A stretch of 64,000 nt of DNA from an uncultured Nitrospirota bacterium (GCA_947259355.1 CAMYMF010000006.1:16339-80338), one strand, 5' to 3'. Counted from the stretch's first letter, positions 46,910 through 56,519 are shown. Numbers and translations: made by a program. Notes: generated from the letters alone by a model not told the origin.

Positions 46910-48261
46910 TGATTCTTAAACATTACCTTTGGTTGGCCTTATTCTTGTTATTTCTGCACACACCGTGGACCCCGATGCCTTTGCTAGGAGTTGAAGCCTC
47001 ACCGCATGCGGGTCTGGGAGACGCCGCAGCGGAGGTCTGCTTCAAATGCCATAAGGAATTAGCCGCTCCTCCAGAGAAAGGTGTTGTCCATGCAGCCTTT
47101 GGCATGGGAGACTGCTCCATCTGCCATCTGCTGGGCGAGGATGACCGGTTTCAACTCATGGACACCGGCGCCGCCCTCTGTTACATGTGCCATGATGCGA
47201 AGAATACCGAGGCCAAGGTGCACAGCCCCGTGGCCTCAGGGGATTGTATCTTGTGCCACAACCCCCACCAGTCCCCGAACCCCAAGATGCTCACGGACTA
47301 TCCGGTGAACCAGCTCTGTTTCAACTGCCACGATGAGGGAATGGTCAAGCATGCCTATGTCCATGTGCCCGTCTCCGAAGGGGAATGCACGAGCTGCCAC
47401 GACCCCCATCAATCGCCCCACGACAAGCAGCTCCTGGAAGAGGGAAACAACCTGTGCCTCCTGTGTCACTCGGACAAAGAAGAGGATCTCAAGACCAAGA
47501 AGAATGTCCATGACGCTGTGGAAATGGTGGGCTGTACAGGCTGCCACAGTCCGCATGCCACCGACACCAAGTTCCAGCTTCTCAGCCCCCCTCCGGACCT
47601 TTGCTATACCTGCCACTCGGACAAAGAGGGGCCCGTGAAAACGCCGCACGGCGCCATAGAGATGAAAGGGAGCTGCGTCAATTGTCATGATCCCCATGCC
47701 TCGGATCATGAAGCACAGTTGAAAGCAGGGGAGGACAAAGACCTCTGCCTCACATGCCACGATCGCAGGCGCAAAACAAAGAGCGGATATATCCTCAACA
47801 TGAAGGCCCATCTGGAGAAGAACCCCGAGCATCACGGTCCCATCTTGATGGGTGACTGTGCGCTCTGTCACAACCCGCACGGCTCCGACGAGTGGCGGAT
47901 GCTCAAAAAGCCTTTTCCGGGAGAGTTTTACGTCCCCTTTGCGCTGGAACGCTATGGCCTCTGTTTCGAATGCCATGATGAATCACTGGTGCTGGAAGAA
48001 AATACGACGGCCAACGGCTTCAGAAATGGCGAGAAGAACTTGCATTATGTTCATGTGAGCGATCCGGGCAAGGGCAGACGGTGCGTCGTCTGCCACGACG
48101 TCCATGCCACCCAAGGCCCGAAACATGTTCGGGAGACCGTCAAATTCGGGTCATGGGATTTGCCTATACGCCTCGAACTGCTGGAAGACGGCGGACGCTG
48201 TACTCCGGGATGCCATCTCCCCCGGGCTTACAACCGAAGCAAACCGGTAAAAAACAGGTGA
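46909..48261 (+). CDS. Large multihaem cytochrome c, about 15 haems
   Basis: This 450-residue exported protein has a signal segment (residues 5-25). Fourteen CXXCH motifs are spread evenly over its length (CFKCH, CSICH, CYMCH, CILCH, CFNCH, CTSCH, CLLCH, CTGCH, CYTCH, CVNCH, CLTCH, CALCH, CFECH, CVVCH). One CX3CH (CTPGCH) lies near the C-terminus. Many sites are in the doubled pattern CxxCHxPHxS, typical of the DmsE/nrfB-like cytochrome fold. A periplasmic or outer-membrane wire is the likely role. It is translationally coupled to the receiver gene and precedes the conduit genes. Confidence 0.92.
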   Translation: MILKHYLWLALFLLFLHTPWTPMPLLGVEASPHAGLGDAAAEVCFKCHKELAAPPEKGVVHAAFGMGDCSICHLLGEDDRFQLMDTGAALCYMCHDAKNTEAKVHSPVASGDCILCHNPHQSPNPKMLTDYPVNQLCFNCHDEGMVKHAYVHVPVSEGECTSCHDPHQSPHDKQLLEEGNNLCLLCHSDKEEDLKTKKNVHDAVEMVGCTGCHSPHATDTKFQLLSPPPDLCYTCHSDKEGPVKTPHGAIEMKGSCVNCHDPHASDHEAQLKAGEDKDLCLTCHDRRRKTKSGYILNMKAHLEKNPEHHGPILMGDCALCHNPHGSDEWRMLKKPFPGEFYVPFALERYGLCFECHDESLVLEENTTANGFRNGEKNLHYVHVSDPGKGRRCVVCHDVHATQGPKHVRETVKFGSWDLPIRLELLEDGGRCTPGCHLPRAYNRSKPVKNR

Positions 48262-48618
48262 TTATGACAAAAAGCGGCGCTCTTATGGGCTAAATCGCAC
48301 ACGAAGTGGGGTAAAAAACTCATTTTCGCCGGCGGCAATCCACTTTATAATAAGAATAAACGGAGCCCTGACTTAGCTAACCATCTGATTACAAAAGATT
48401 TCATAAAACAACCATTCTCCGGAAGCGCATTTGGCACGGCTCTTGCTAGCATATTAGGCAGACAACGAAACTCAAATGATTTTGGATACCTTGAACGACT
48501 GAAAAAAGGAGGTGAGATTCAACCCAGGGAAGGGGACACGGGAACAGTTGGTTCTCCGAAAACTTTAGAATTAACGATAGGGAGATTTGGCAATCTTAGA
48601 GGAAGGAAGGTGATCACC
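48262..48618. other. Promoter region with sigma-54 site and long leader
   Basis: This is about 355 bases, clearly more A/T-rich than its surroundings. It holds a consensus sigma-54 promoter and a leader of about 160 bases. I see no further gene and no clear known riboswitch core. The A/T-rich 110 bases upstream of the -24 box are the natural place for activator sites. Confidence 0.6.
48432..48447 (+). promoter_or_regulatory. Consensus sigma-54 promoter
   Basis: TGGCACGGCTCTTGCT matches TGGCACGRNNNTTGCW at every fixed position except R/N checks, which also fit. Transcription should start near 48458 and read the tetrahaem cytochrome gene and probably the genes beyond it. Confidence 0.85.
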
Positions 48619-49278
48619 ATGAAAAAAGTATCCGCAATCATCTTTACCATCACTTTCGCAGCCATGACGGCGGGTATCGCCGTCGCCGGTCCCGCCCCAG
48701 GTACCGGAATTTCGGGATCCAAGCATGACCTCAGCGGCCTGGTCCCCACCGAGACGCAGCTCTGCATTTACTGCCATGCACCGCACAACGGCACGGGTGC
48801 TGCAGGCGGTCTGCTCTGGAACCACTCGCCGTCTGCGGCAACCTATAACATGTATACCGAAGAGGCAGCGAGTGACCCCGCTTTTGCGAACTTCATCGAC
48901 GGCGCGCAGGATGCCGAGCCAACGGGCTCCGCAAAACTCTGCCTCAGCTGTCATGACGGCACGGTGGCCATCGACGCCTACGGCGGTTCTGCAGGAACGA
49001 TAAACATGACCGCCTTTCCCAACGCCAATCTGGGCACCGACCTGTCAGACGACCACCCCATTTCCATCGTTTACGATGACGCCGCTGATCTTGGTCTGAA
49101 TCCCATTGCCAGCGTCAACCTAGGTGCGGTGGATCTGGCGGACATTCTTGAAAATGGCAAAATCAACTGCGTGGCCTGCCACGATGTGCACAATTCTCCC
49201 GGAGAGACGGTGGAGCTTCCCTTCCTCCGCGTGACCAAGGTCGGCAGTGAAATCTGCCTGAGGTGCCACGACAAATAA
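48619..49278 (+). CDS. Tetrahaem cytochrome c under sigma-54 control
   Basis: This periplasmic cytochrome of 219 residues has a signal peptide ending near AVAG. Four CXXCH sites are present: CIYCH, CLSCH, CVACH and CLRCH. The segment CIYCHAPHNG and the spacing resemble the N-terminal half of the 12-haem protein further down the cluster, so the two are related. The ATG at 48619 has an unusually full ribosome site, AAGGTGATC, 5 bases before it; an in-frame GTG three codons earlier lies within that site. A strong terminator follows the gene. Confidence 0.9.
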   Translation: MKKVSAIIFTITFAAMTAGIAVAGPAPGTGISGSKHDLSGLVPTETQLCIYCHAPHNGTGAAGGLLWNHSPSAATYNMYTEEAASDPAFANFIDGAQDAEPTGSAKLCLSCHDGTVAIDAYGGSAGTINMTAFPNANLGTDLSDDHPISIVYDDAADLGLNPIASVNLGAVDLADILENGKINCVACHDVHNSPGETVELPFLRVTKVGSEICLRCHDK

Positions 49279-49307
49279 GCTTTGGCATGATCCTGCATAC
49301 AACCAGC

Positions 49308-49341
49308 AAAGCCCCTATGAGATTTCATAGGGGCTTTTTTT
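49308..49341 (+). terminator. Intrinsic terminator after the tetrahaem gene
   Basis: A perfect 10-bp stem GCCCCTATGA/TCATAGGGGC with loop GATT is flanked by AAA and seven T (49335-49341). It separates the sigma-54 unit from the conduit genes. Confidence 0.93.
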
Positions 49342-49506
49342 CGGCCCACGCCAGGGGAAAAATAAAGGCAACAGTTCTATGCACAGAAAGGTTTCTCGAC
49401 GGCATCGGGGGGATTGGGCACGGGGATCTACACAGGCCAATCAAGCCAAAGAGATTTTCTCATCTCGGGGTGGCAACAGAGTGTCATTTTTTGCGTAAAT
49501 ACCTCA

Positions 49507-49535
49507 TTGACACGGCTGGACCAGCATGATAAACT
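49507..49535 (+). promoter_or_regulatory. Sigma-70 promoter of the conduit operon
   Basis: A perfect TTGACA (49507-49512) and TAAACT (49530-49535) are spaced by 17 bases, about 75 bases before the NHL lipoprotein start. Confidence 0.55.
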
Positions 49536-49610
49536 CGAATATATTCAAACGTTTAGCTTGTCAAGAAAGTGCCCAGCCCGATTAGCATCACGCCAATGGA
49601 GAAAGAGAAA

Positions 49611-52067
49611 ATGACGGCTTTACATGCAAGGACTCCCGCGTGCCGGCGAACCGCACTGATCAGCTTCATCGGATGCTGCCTGTCGATTTCTCTCTGGGCG
49701 GGCTGCGCCCCGGTGCACAAGAAATTTGGCACCAGCTTCTATCCACCAGCACCACAGCCGCCGAAGATACAGTTCCTCGCCCGCATCGCATCGTCCAAGG
49801 ATGTGGTGCCCACGAAACGTTTTCAGAGCTTTGTGCTGGGCGAGGAACCCCCGAACCGCTTCATCAAGCCCTACGGCGTGGAAGCACGGGACGGCATCAT
49901 TTATGTTTGCGACATGCGCCGGGCCGCCGTGGCCGAGATTGATATCCCGAACCACAAGTTCCAGTGGTTGCGAAACGAAGGCGCCGGAAAACTTCGAAAG
50001 CCTATCAATCTCGCCATCGACAAAGACGGGACGAAATATGTCGCCGATGTCGCGCTCGGCCAGGTCATGGTTTACGATAGTGACAATAACTTCAAGAAAG
50101 CCTTCGGCGCGGAAGCCCAATTCAAACCAGTGGATGTGGCGGTCTTCAAGGAAAGACTCTACGTTCTGGACATTCAGGACCATGAAGTGGAGATCCTGAA
50201 CAAGAACACCGGCGATGTTGTTGGCACGATTGGTAGCCCAGCCCTGGAAGACGGGAATTTAGCAAAGCCGTCGAACATCTACTTGGACAAGGAGGAAAAT
50301 GTCTATATCACGAACACGCTGAACTGCCGTATCGAGAAATACGATGATCGCGGGAATCACCTGCTCTCCCTGGGTCAATGCGGGGATGCCATCGGCTCCT
50401 TCATCCGGCCCAAGGGTGTTGCCGTGGACGACGAAGGGTTCATCTACGTTGTCGATGCAGCCTTTGAAAACGTGCAGATCTTCTCGCCGCAGGGGCAAAC
50501 GGCGCTTTTCTTCGGAGGCCCCGGCGATGCCTCGGTCCCCGGAGCACTTTGGCTACCAGCTTCCATTGACATCACTTATGACAAGAACCTGATCGCTTCC
50601 CTGAATGAGGTCCGCAACCCCGATTTTGATGTCCAATACCTCATTCTCGTCATGAATCAGTTCGGTCCCCCCTACCTGAATATTTATGGCTTCGGCGACC
50701 CTCGCCCGGGATCGCCTTTGGCCAGAGGGGACGCGGATGCCTACGAGCCTGAGACGGGCAAGCTCGAATCCGCCTCCGTGCCGAGGGAAGTGGTGTCGGA
50801 AGAACCAGCGGCCCCAGAGGCGGCAGAGGAGGCACCACCCGAAAAGCCCGAGCCACCCTCCATTGCGATTGAAAAGCCGGAAGTGGGCGCGTTCCCCAGC
50901 CCACCCGCAGTGGAGCCGCCGGCGCCTGCCGGTGAACCGACCCAGCCTCCCGAGCCGAGTGAAACAGAAAAGGAAGAGAAGGAACTCCTTGCGTTGGTTG
51001 AAGATTGGAGAAACTGCTGGGAAACCTTGGATTTCAATTGTTACATCAATCATTACGGCCGCGGATTCAAACACGGCAAGATGGATCTCGTCGGGTGGCG
51101 AGCCTATAAACGCTCAATATTCAGGCAAAAGAGGCGCGTCTCGGTTCAACTGGAGGATGTGCGAATCTCCCGAGCGGGGTCGAACCGTCTGGCGCGCTTC
51201 ATGCAGACCTTTCGCTCCGGTCGGCTCAGCGACTATGGCGAGAAGGTGCTCACCCTAAGCCGGGAAGGAGACACCTGGAAGATCATCGGAGAAGAGTGGA
51301 CCGCCACCGAAAGAGTCGCGAAGCCGACCGTACCCGAAGCGAAAGATGCAGACCGTTCTGAGATTCTGAGTTTCATCGAGGGGTGGAGAAACTGCTGGGA
51401 AAGCTTGGACTTCAATTGCTACATCGATCGTTACGGCAGCGGATTCAAACACGGACACATGGATCTCGCCGGGTGGCGAACCCATAAACGGTCCGTTTTC
51501 AAGCAAAAGAAGCACGTCGAAGTGCAACTGGAGGACATCCAGATCTCCGGATCGGGGTCGAATCGGCGGGCGCGCTTCATGCAGACCTTTCGCTCTGGCC
51601 GGCTCAGCGACTACGGCGAGAAGGTGCTGACCCTCCGTCGAGAAGGCGACACTTGGAAGATCATCGCAGAGAAGTGGACAGCCGCCGAAAGAGTCGCAAA
51701 GCCCATCCCACCGGATGCCGGTGATGCTGCCCGTTCCGAGATTCTGGGCTTCATCGAGGGGTGGAAAAACTGCTGGGAGTCTCTGGATTTCGACTGTTAC
51801 ATGGAAAACTACGGTCAGAACTTTCGGCACAATAAGATGGACCTGGCCGGCTGGAGAACCCACCGGCGTGGCGTCTTCTCGCGACAAAAGGATGTCCTTC
51901 TGATCTTCGAAGACATGAAGGTTTCAGGGTTCGGATCGGATCGCATCGTCCGCTTCCTGCAGACTTTCCGCTCCGGACGATACAGCGATTTTGGTGAAAA
52001 GACACTGACCCTCCGCAAGGAAGGCGATACCTGGAAAATCATCCGGGAAGAATGGAAGGCCCGGTGA
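49611..52067 (+). CDS. NHL-propeller lipoprotein with three NTF2-like domains
   Basis: This 818-residue protein has a lipobox LWAGC (C32) and so is probably outer-membrane anchored. Residues about 70-370 read as NHL/YncE-like propeller blades, for example DGIIYVCDMRRAAVAEIDI, KPSNIYLDKEENVYITNTLNCRIEKYD by its ends, and RPKGVAVDDEGFIYVVDAAFENVQIF. A Pro/Glu-rich linker (about 385-450) leads to three copies of an NTF2/Cds6-like domain. Each has a WRNCWE(T/S)LDFNCY motif and a FMQTFRSGRLSDYGEKVLTL motif. The period is exactly 126 codons. I use the ATG at 49611, with GGAG upstream. It is probably a structural or scaffold part of the conduit. Confidence 0.88.
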   Translation: MTALHARTPACRRTALISFIGCCLSISLWAGCAPVHKKFGTSFYPPAPQPPKIQFLARIASSKDVVPTKRFQSFVLGEEPPNRFIKPYGVEARDGIIYVCDMRRAAVAEIDIPNHKFQWLRNEGAGKLRKPINLAIDKDGTKYVADVALGQVMVYDSDNNFKKAFGAEAQFKPVDVAVFKERLYVLDIQDHEVEILNKNTGDVVGTIGSPALEDGNLAKPSNIYLDKEENVYITNTLNCRIEKYDDRGNHLLSLGQCGDAIGSFIRPKGVAVDDEGFIYVVDAAFENVQIFSPQGQTALFFGGPGDASVPGALWLPASIDITYDKNLIASLNEVRNPDFDVQYLILVMNQFGPPYLNIYGFGDPRPGSPLARGDADAYEPETGKLESASVPREVVSEEPAAPEAAEEAPPEKPEPPSIAIEKPEVGAFPSPPAVEPPAPAGEPTQPPEPSETEKEEKELLALVEDWRNCWETLDFNCYINHYGRGFKHGKMDLVGWRAYKRSIFRQKRRVSVQLEDVRISRAGSNRLARFMQTFRSGRLSDYGEKVLTLSREGDTWKIIGEEWTATERVAKPTVPEAKDADRSEILSFIEGWRNCWESLDFNCYIDRYGSGFKHGHMDLAGWRTHKRSVFKQKKHVEVQLEDIQISGSGSNRRARFMQTFRSGRLSDYGEKVLTLRREGDTWKIIAEKWTAAERVAKPIPPDAGDAARSEILGFIEGWKNCWESLDFDCYMENYGQNFRHNKMDLAGWRTHRRGVFSRQKDVLLIFEDMKVSGFGSDRIVRFLQTFRSGRYSDFGEKTLTLRKEGDTWKIIREEWKAR
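50986..52064 (+). repeat. Three in-frame 378-bp tandem repeats
   Basis: The motif encoding W-(R/K)-N-C-W-E begins at 51006, 51384 and 51762, exactly 378 bases apart each time. The first two units are also very similar at DNA level, so the array grew by recent unequal duplication. Confidence 0.93.
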
Positions 52068-52164
52068 GCAGTTCCAGAGAAGGCACAAAACCCGTTGCGA
52101 ATCCCCCGGGAGGCCGATCGATGCCGTCTGCAGTGGGCGTTTCCGCATGGGAGGATCCCCAAGC

Positions 52165-53247
52165 ATGAACCGCTATACCCGTGCGCTCCTCATCGGTATG
52201 GCTCTCGCGGCCGTCACCCTGGGGCAGGCCTGCCAGCAAACAACCAAGCATAAGATCCTCAGCACCCTCTTTGATGGGGTGCCCCCACTGGAGACAGAGG
52301 CTCCGGAGGGCAGCACCCCCCCTGCAGAATCAGATGTCGAAACAGCTGCCGTGGAGGGAGCCACTGAAAGGAAGTCCCGGGCACGACAGAACCAGACTCC
52401 CCGCAGCTCAGGCATGGTCAAACACCCCCCATTTGCAGCGAGAATGTGCGAGGGCTGCCATCAGGTGCGCCAATCGGCATCGGTTGCACCCATGGGGTTT
52501 TCGCTGCGCGCGGAGAAAGACAAGTTGTGCAGCCTCTGCCACGAGGACATGTCCCAAGAGGCACTCCAGCAGCGCTATCGTTGGATTCACGGGCCCGTCC
52601 AGTACGGTGCATGTCTTGAGTGCCATAACCCCCACGAATCGCCCTACCCCTATATGCGCAAACAAGCGACCGTCCGGAAACTTTGTCTGAACTGCCACGA
52701 GGAAGGGTGGTTTCAGGCCAACGAAATCCACACCGGCTTTGACGAGACCGAGTGCACCGACTGCCACAACCCCCACGGGAGCCAGGTTCGCTATCTGTTG
52801 AATTTCGCTGCTCCGAGTACCACGGAAAGAGCCTCTAAAACTCCTGAGCGGCGGAGCAAGAAGAAGCAGGGCATGACATCCTCTGCGTCGGCTGTGACCG
52901 AGGCGGATCGCGAATCACTTGTCGCATTCCTGCAGCAGTGGGAGCAATGCTGGGAGACCCTGAATCTTGACTGCTATATTGGCTTCTACTCGTCGGATTT
53001 CCGCCACAGCGGGCGCGATTGGGACGAGTGGAAAGCCGACCGGATGGCCGTCTTCGAGCGGAGCCGTCAGGTAGAGGTGACACTGGAGCGCATGGAATTC
53101 CAACGTGTTGGAGAGACCTTCCAGATCACTGCCTTGCAGCGCTATCGTTCTGATCGGTATGAGGATGTGGGCACCAAGAAGCTTCGGGTGCGCCGAGAGG
53201 GAGACAGCTGGCAGATCGTACGGGAGACTTGGGCCCCGAACAACTAG
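52165..53247 (+). CDS. Pentahaem cytochrome lipoprotein with NTF2-like domain
   Basis: This 360-residue protein has a likely lipobox LGQAC (C23). After an acidic linker come five CXXCH sites (CEGCH, CSLCH, CLECH, CLNCH, CTDCH) in residues about 90-200. The C-terminal 110 residues are a fourth, more diverged copy of the NTF2-like domain of the previous gene (LQQWEQCWETLNLDCYIGFYSSDF by its ends, and ALQRYRSDRYEDVG). The ATG at 52165 has GGAGG 10 bases before it. As a haem lipoprotein beside a beta-barrel, it is a candidate for the outer-membrane electron carrier of the conduit. Confidence 0.9.
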   Translation: MNRYTRALLIGMALAAVTLGQACQQTTKHKILSTLFDGVPPLETEAPEGSTPPAESDVETAAVEGATERKSRARQNQTPRSSGMVKHPPFAARMCEGCHQVRQSASVAPMGFSLRAEKDKLCSLCHEDMSQEALQQRYRWIHGPVQYGACLECHNPHESPYPYMRKQATVRKLCLNCHEEGWFQANEIHTGFDETECTDCHNPHGSQVRYLLNFAAPSTTERASKTPERRSKKKQGMTSSASAVTEADRESLVAFLQQWEQCWETLNLDCYIGFYSSDFRHSGRDWDEWKADRMAVFERSRQVEVTLERMEFQRVGETFQITALQRYRSDRYEDVGTKKLRVRREGDSWQIVRETWAPNN

Positions 53248-53313
53248 CCCGGACATGTCGTCAACAAGCCTTTTGAGCCATGGCTGTTTTCGCGGAGGGA
53301 GGCAATAGATCGG

Positions 53314-55335
53314 ATGAAATGTCAAATGGCCAACGGGCTCCTGGCATGCATCATCTTCGCATTTTGCGTTCTATCCTCCTATGGTTCTGCCCGTGCGCAG
53401 CTAACGAGTCCTTTCCGCATCACCGGAACCCGCGGATTTGTCGGTTTCGGATGGGAACGGGAGGATGAGACCCGGGAGGAAAGTGGCAACGGCTTCGGTG
53501 ACGACATTGAAGATGTGGACAGCGAGATCTTCGAAGAGATCGGCTTCGGTATCGACGGCTTTGTGTACCATCCTCGGCTGCTGGACTTCCGGGCTGATGT
53601 AGACGCCGTCTTCAAACAGGTCGACTTCACCACGAACCGCAGATCCATTCCGGACCAGGATGAGAACTATATCAATTACGATGTCTTCGCGCGAATCCTC
53701 AAAGAACACCGGCTTTCTTTCTGGCTGGGCTCTACTCAGCAGCGCCAAGATATCAACACACCGTTCTTTGATACGAGCCGCATTACCACGACCCAGTACA
53801 CCGCGGGCTTCACCTATCTTCATCCGGTCATTCCCGTTTGGTCCGGCTACTCCCATGAGACCTCTGACGGCGAGGGGAGCGTTCAGCGGGACGAAGAGCG
53901 AGACAAATTCTATATCGAGGCCAAGAATGAGGGCTCCCTGGGCGACAGCATTCTCCGCTACGAGAAGGAAGAACGCACCGATGACTTCAGCAATGTCGAC
54001 CTGAAGATCGACGCTCTCGACTTCATCAACGTGTTCCCCTTCGGCAGCGATGGCCGCCATGCCCTTCGCAGCCAGTTGCGCTACCAGGACCAGCGGGGCA
54101 CCAGCCCGATTGAAACCACTTACATTGATGAAACGCTCGACTTTCGCCACAGCGATCGGTTGCGCAGTTACGCAGGCTTCTCGCATTACGATTCAGATTT
54201 TGAAAACCAGACCACCAATCAAGAACGCTATCGCGCCGGTCTGGAGCACCATCTCTACGACAGTCTGGTCACCACCCTGGAAGGACGCGCCGAAAATTAT
54301 GAAATTGATGACGGCTTCAACGACAGCTACGCGGGCGATCTCGGCCTGAATTACCGAAAAAGGCTTCCCATCGGTTCCCTGGATCTTCGCTACCGCGGAG
54401 TCATCCGGCGGGAGGATGAAGACTTTTCACGGAATGTGACCAGCGTCTTCCTCGAACAACACACCTTCGGTGAGCTCATTCCGGACGTGATTGTTCTGAA
54501 CCGTGATCTTGTGGTTCCCGACTCCATAGAGCTCGTCGACGGTAGCGGGGTTCCTCTCGTCGATCCCGGCCTCAACCCCGTCACCGAAGGAATCCACTAT
54601 CAGATCGAAGTTGTGGGAACGGTGACGCGGATCCGGCTCATTCTGCCGGCGGGCGGTTTTCTTTCCGGTCAGACGGTCTTCGTCAATTACGATTTCGGTT
54701 CGCGACCGCCCATCGAATTTACCTCCTATGAGCAGTTCTACGGTGCCACACTGAATATCAAAGATATCTGGAGGGCCTACTACGCAGGCGGCCGAATCAA
54801 TCAGGTATTGCGAGACGGTGTTGATTTCGGCAACCGGCTGGATGACATCCGAGACCGCACCTATGGCATGGAAGTCGACTACGGTATGTCAAGAAGCAAA
54901 GCAGAGAGAAAGCAACATCGCTCGAGACGGAATCCCTTTGAGACAGACTTCCTTTCCCAGGAGTTCCAGGTCCACCTTTGGCCAAACGCGGACCTCTTCT
55001 TGACAGGCACATACATCGACACAGTTACTTTTGAAGACGTCGATCGCACCATCGATCGCATTGCCTCAGCCCGGCTGGCCATCTTTTTCCCGAAGCTGCG
55101 GTGGGCTCAATGGGATATTGAAACAACCTATGCGAACCGAGATGTCATCAACGAAGACCAGGAGAGCATACAGCTTCGTAGCGAATTTTTCTGGCGTTAT
55201 AAACGGATCGACTTCACCGTTACGTACGAGTACTGGGATCTCGACCGGGAACTATTTGGAGACGAGGACAGCCAGTATTTCTTCGTTCGTTTGAGACGGT
55301 TTTTCGGAACACAAGACCGGAGGGCACGGCGATGA
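53314..55335 (+). CDS. Outer-membrane beta-barrel protein
   Basis: This 673-residue exported protein has a signal peptide ending in SARAQ. The mature part is rich in amphipathic strands alternating with acidic loops, for example FGFGWERED-like segments, LSFWLGSTQQRQD, LRYEKEERTDDF, LRSYAGFSHYDSDF and the repeated Asp/Tyr/Arg-rich turns. This is the pattern of MtrB/PioB-type or general large porins. A non-barrel insert (about 385-465, VIVLNRDLVVPDSIELVDG then ITLPAGGFLSGQ-like) lies in the middle. It stands between the haem lipoprotein and an NHL lipoprotein. I infer that it is the pore of a porin-cytochrome complex, but no family name is certain. Confidence 0.82.
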   Translation: MKCQMANGLLACIIFAFCVLSSYGSARAQLTSPFRITGTRGFVGFGWEREDETREESGNGFGDDIEDVDSEIFEEIGFGIDGFVYHPRLLDFRADVDAVFKQVDFTTNRRSIPDQDENYINYDVFARILKEHRLSFWLGSTQQRQDINTPFFDTSRITTTQYTAGFTYLHPVIPVWSGYSHETSDGEGSVQRDEERDKFYIEAKNEGSLGDSILRYEKEERTDDFSNVDLKIDALDFINVFPFGSDGRHALRSQLRYQDQRGTSPIETTYIDETLDFRHSDRLRSYAGFSHYDSDFENQTTNQERYRAGLEHHLYDSLVTTLEGRAENYEIDDGFNDSYAGDLGLNYRKRLPIGSLDLRYRGVIRREDEDFSRNVTSVFLEQHTFGELIPDVIVLNRDLVVPDSIELVDGSGVPLVDPGLNPVTEGIHYQIEVVGTVTRIRLILPAGGFLSGQTVFVNYDFGSRPPIEFTSYEQFYGATLNIKDIWRAYYAGGRINQVLRDGVDFGNRLDDIRDRTYGMEVDYGMSRSKAERKQHRSRRNPFETDFLSQEFQVHLWPNADLFLTGTYIDTVTFEDVDRTIDRIASARLAIFFPKLRWAQWDIETTYANRDVINEDQESIQLRSEFFWRYKRIDFTVTYEYWDLDRELFGDEDSQYFFVRLRRFFGTQDRRARR

Positions 55336-56519
55336 TCAATCAGGATCGGGTCACAAAGGGTCGGGTTCCGGGCAGGAGTCGCATAGGTTGGTCGGCACTG
55401 CTCACGCTTTTCCTGGCCGCCTGCGCCGCACAGGTGCAGCTGCCAACGGAACCGGTCCCGCCGGCGCCGGTGACTCGTGTCTGGCCGGCACCGCCTGCGC
55501 GACCGCGAATCACGCTCATCCGGGAGATTCAACTCCCGAGAGACATCCGGCAGGAGCGGAGCGCCTGGAAGCGGATCGTCGAGTTCCTTGCAGGAAGGGA
55601 GCCGCAGCCGACGCTGGTCCGTCCCTACGGACTGACGGTGGATCGCTCAGAGCGCCTCCTGGTCGCCGACACTGGCGCTCAGCGTGTCCATATCCTGGAT
55701 CTAAACTCAGGAGTGTATAAACATCTTCCCCACCCCAAGGACGACTTGCGCCTCTTCTCACCCATTGATGTGCAGGTGGACCGCGCCGGCCGTATCTATG
55801 TCTCCGACTCCGAGGCCCGTAGAGTCCACATCTTCAGCGCCGAGGGGAGGCTGGAGAAAAGCCTGACAGGCTTTGAACGCCCCACCGGCCTGGCACTTAA
55901 TACAAGCTTGGGGCAGCTTCTGGTGGTGGACACCAAAGGACAACAAATCCACGTCTTCAACACCACCGGCGATCGCCTTTTCGCTTTTGGGCGTCGCGGT
56001 GGAGGCAACGGGGAGTTCAATTTCCCGACGAATATCTGCCTCGATCTCCGGGGCAATATCTATGTAACCGATTCGATGAATTTTCGGATACAGGTCTTCA
56101 ATCCGCAGGGAACCTTCTTGACCCACTTCGGAAAGGCCGGCGATGGTCCCGGACGGTTCTCCAAACCGCGAGGCATTGCAGTCGACAGCGACGGACACGT
56201 CTATGTCTCCGACGCATCTTTCGACAATGTTCAGATTTTCAACGCAAAGGGGCAGATCCTGCTCTATTTCGGCGCACCCGGCATCGCACCGGGCGAGTTT
56301 TATCTGCCCGCAGGAATCACCATCGATGCAACCGATCGGATCTTCGTGGCGGACTCGTACAACCATCGAATCCAGGTCTTTCAGTATCTCAAGCCGGATC
56401 TGGAATCGGAGAAGATCAGCCCCGGGTCATCAAGATCGTCGAGAAATCAGACAGGATCGTCTCAAAGCTCCGAACCAAGACTTGACGTGTCCGCCCTGAG
56501 CGATACCATCGGGCGGTAG
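55332..56519 (+). CDS. NHL-repeat lipoprotein
   Basis: This 395-residue protein has a lipobox LAAC (C31). From about residue 90 to 365 it consists of six NHL-type blades, for example RPYGLTVDRSERLLVADTGAQRVHIL by its ends, SPIDVQVDRAGRIYVSDSEARRVHIF by its ends, and KPRGIAVDSDGHVYVSDASFDNVQIF by its ends. It would form a beta-propeller, probably on the outer-membrane surface or periplasmic face. The C-terminus is a short Ser-rich tail. The gene overlaps the barrel gene (ATGA), so the two products are made together. It is similar to the propeller of the larger NHL protein upstream. Confidence 0.9.
   Translation: MINQDRVTKGRVPGRSRIGWSALLTLFLAACAAQVQLPTEPVPPAPVTRVWPAPPARPRITLIREIQLPRDIRQERSAWKRIVEFLAGREPQPTLVRPYGLTVDRSERLLVADTGAQRVHILDLNSGVYKHLPHPKDDLRLFSPIDVQVDRAGRIYVSDSEARRVHIFSAEGRLEKSLTGFERPTGLALNTSLGQLLVVDTKGQQIHVFNTTGDRLFAFGRRGGGNGEFNFPTNICLDLRGNIYVTDSMNFRIQVFNPQGTFLTHFGKAGDGPGRFSKPRGIAVDSDGHVYVSDASFDNVQIFNAKGQILLYFGAPGIAPGEFYLPAGITIDATDRIFVADSYNHRIQVFQYLKPDLESEKISPGSSRSSRNQTGSSQSSEPRLDVSALSDTIGR

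Larger units (their letters stand above)
49279..49610. other. Intergenic region with terminator and promoter
   Basis: This is about 330 bases between the tetrahaem cytochrome and the NHL lipoprotein. It holds the intrinsic terminator (49308-49341) and a sigma-70-type promoter (49507-49535). The remaining stretch shows no gene. Confidence 0.6.

Noticed and set aside
50986..52064. Tandem repeats as a possible CRISPR or mobile element
   Set aside because: They are in-frame protein domain repeats with a 126-codon period and no spacers or terminal repeats.
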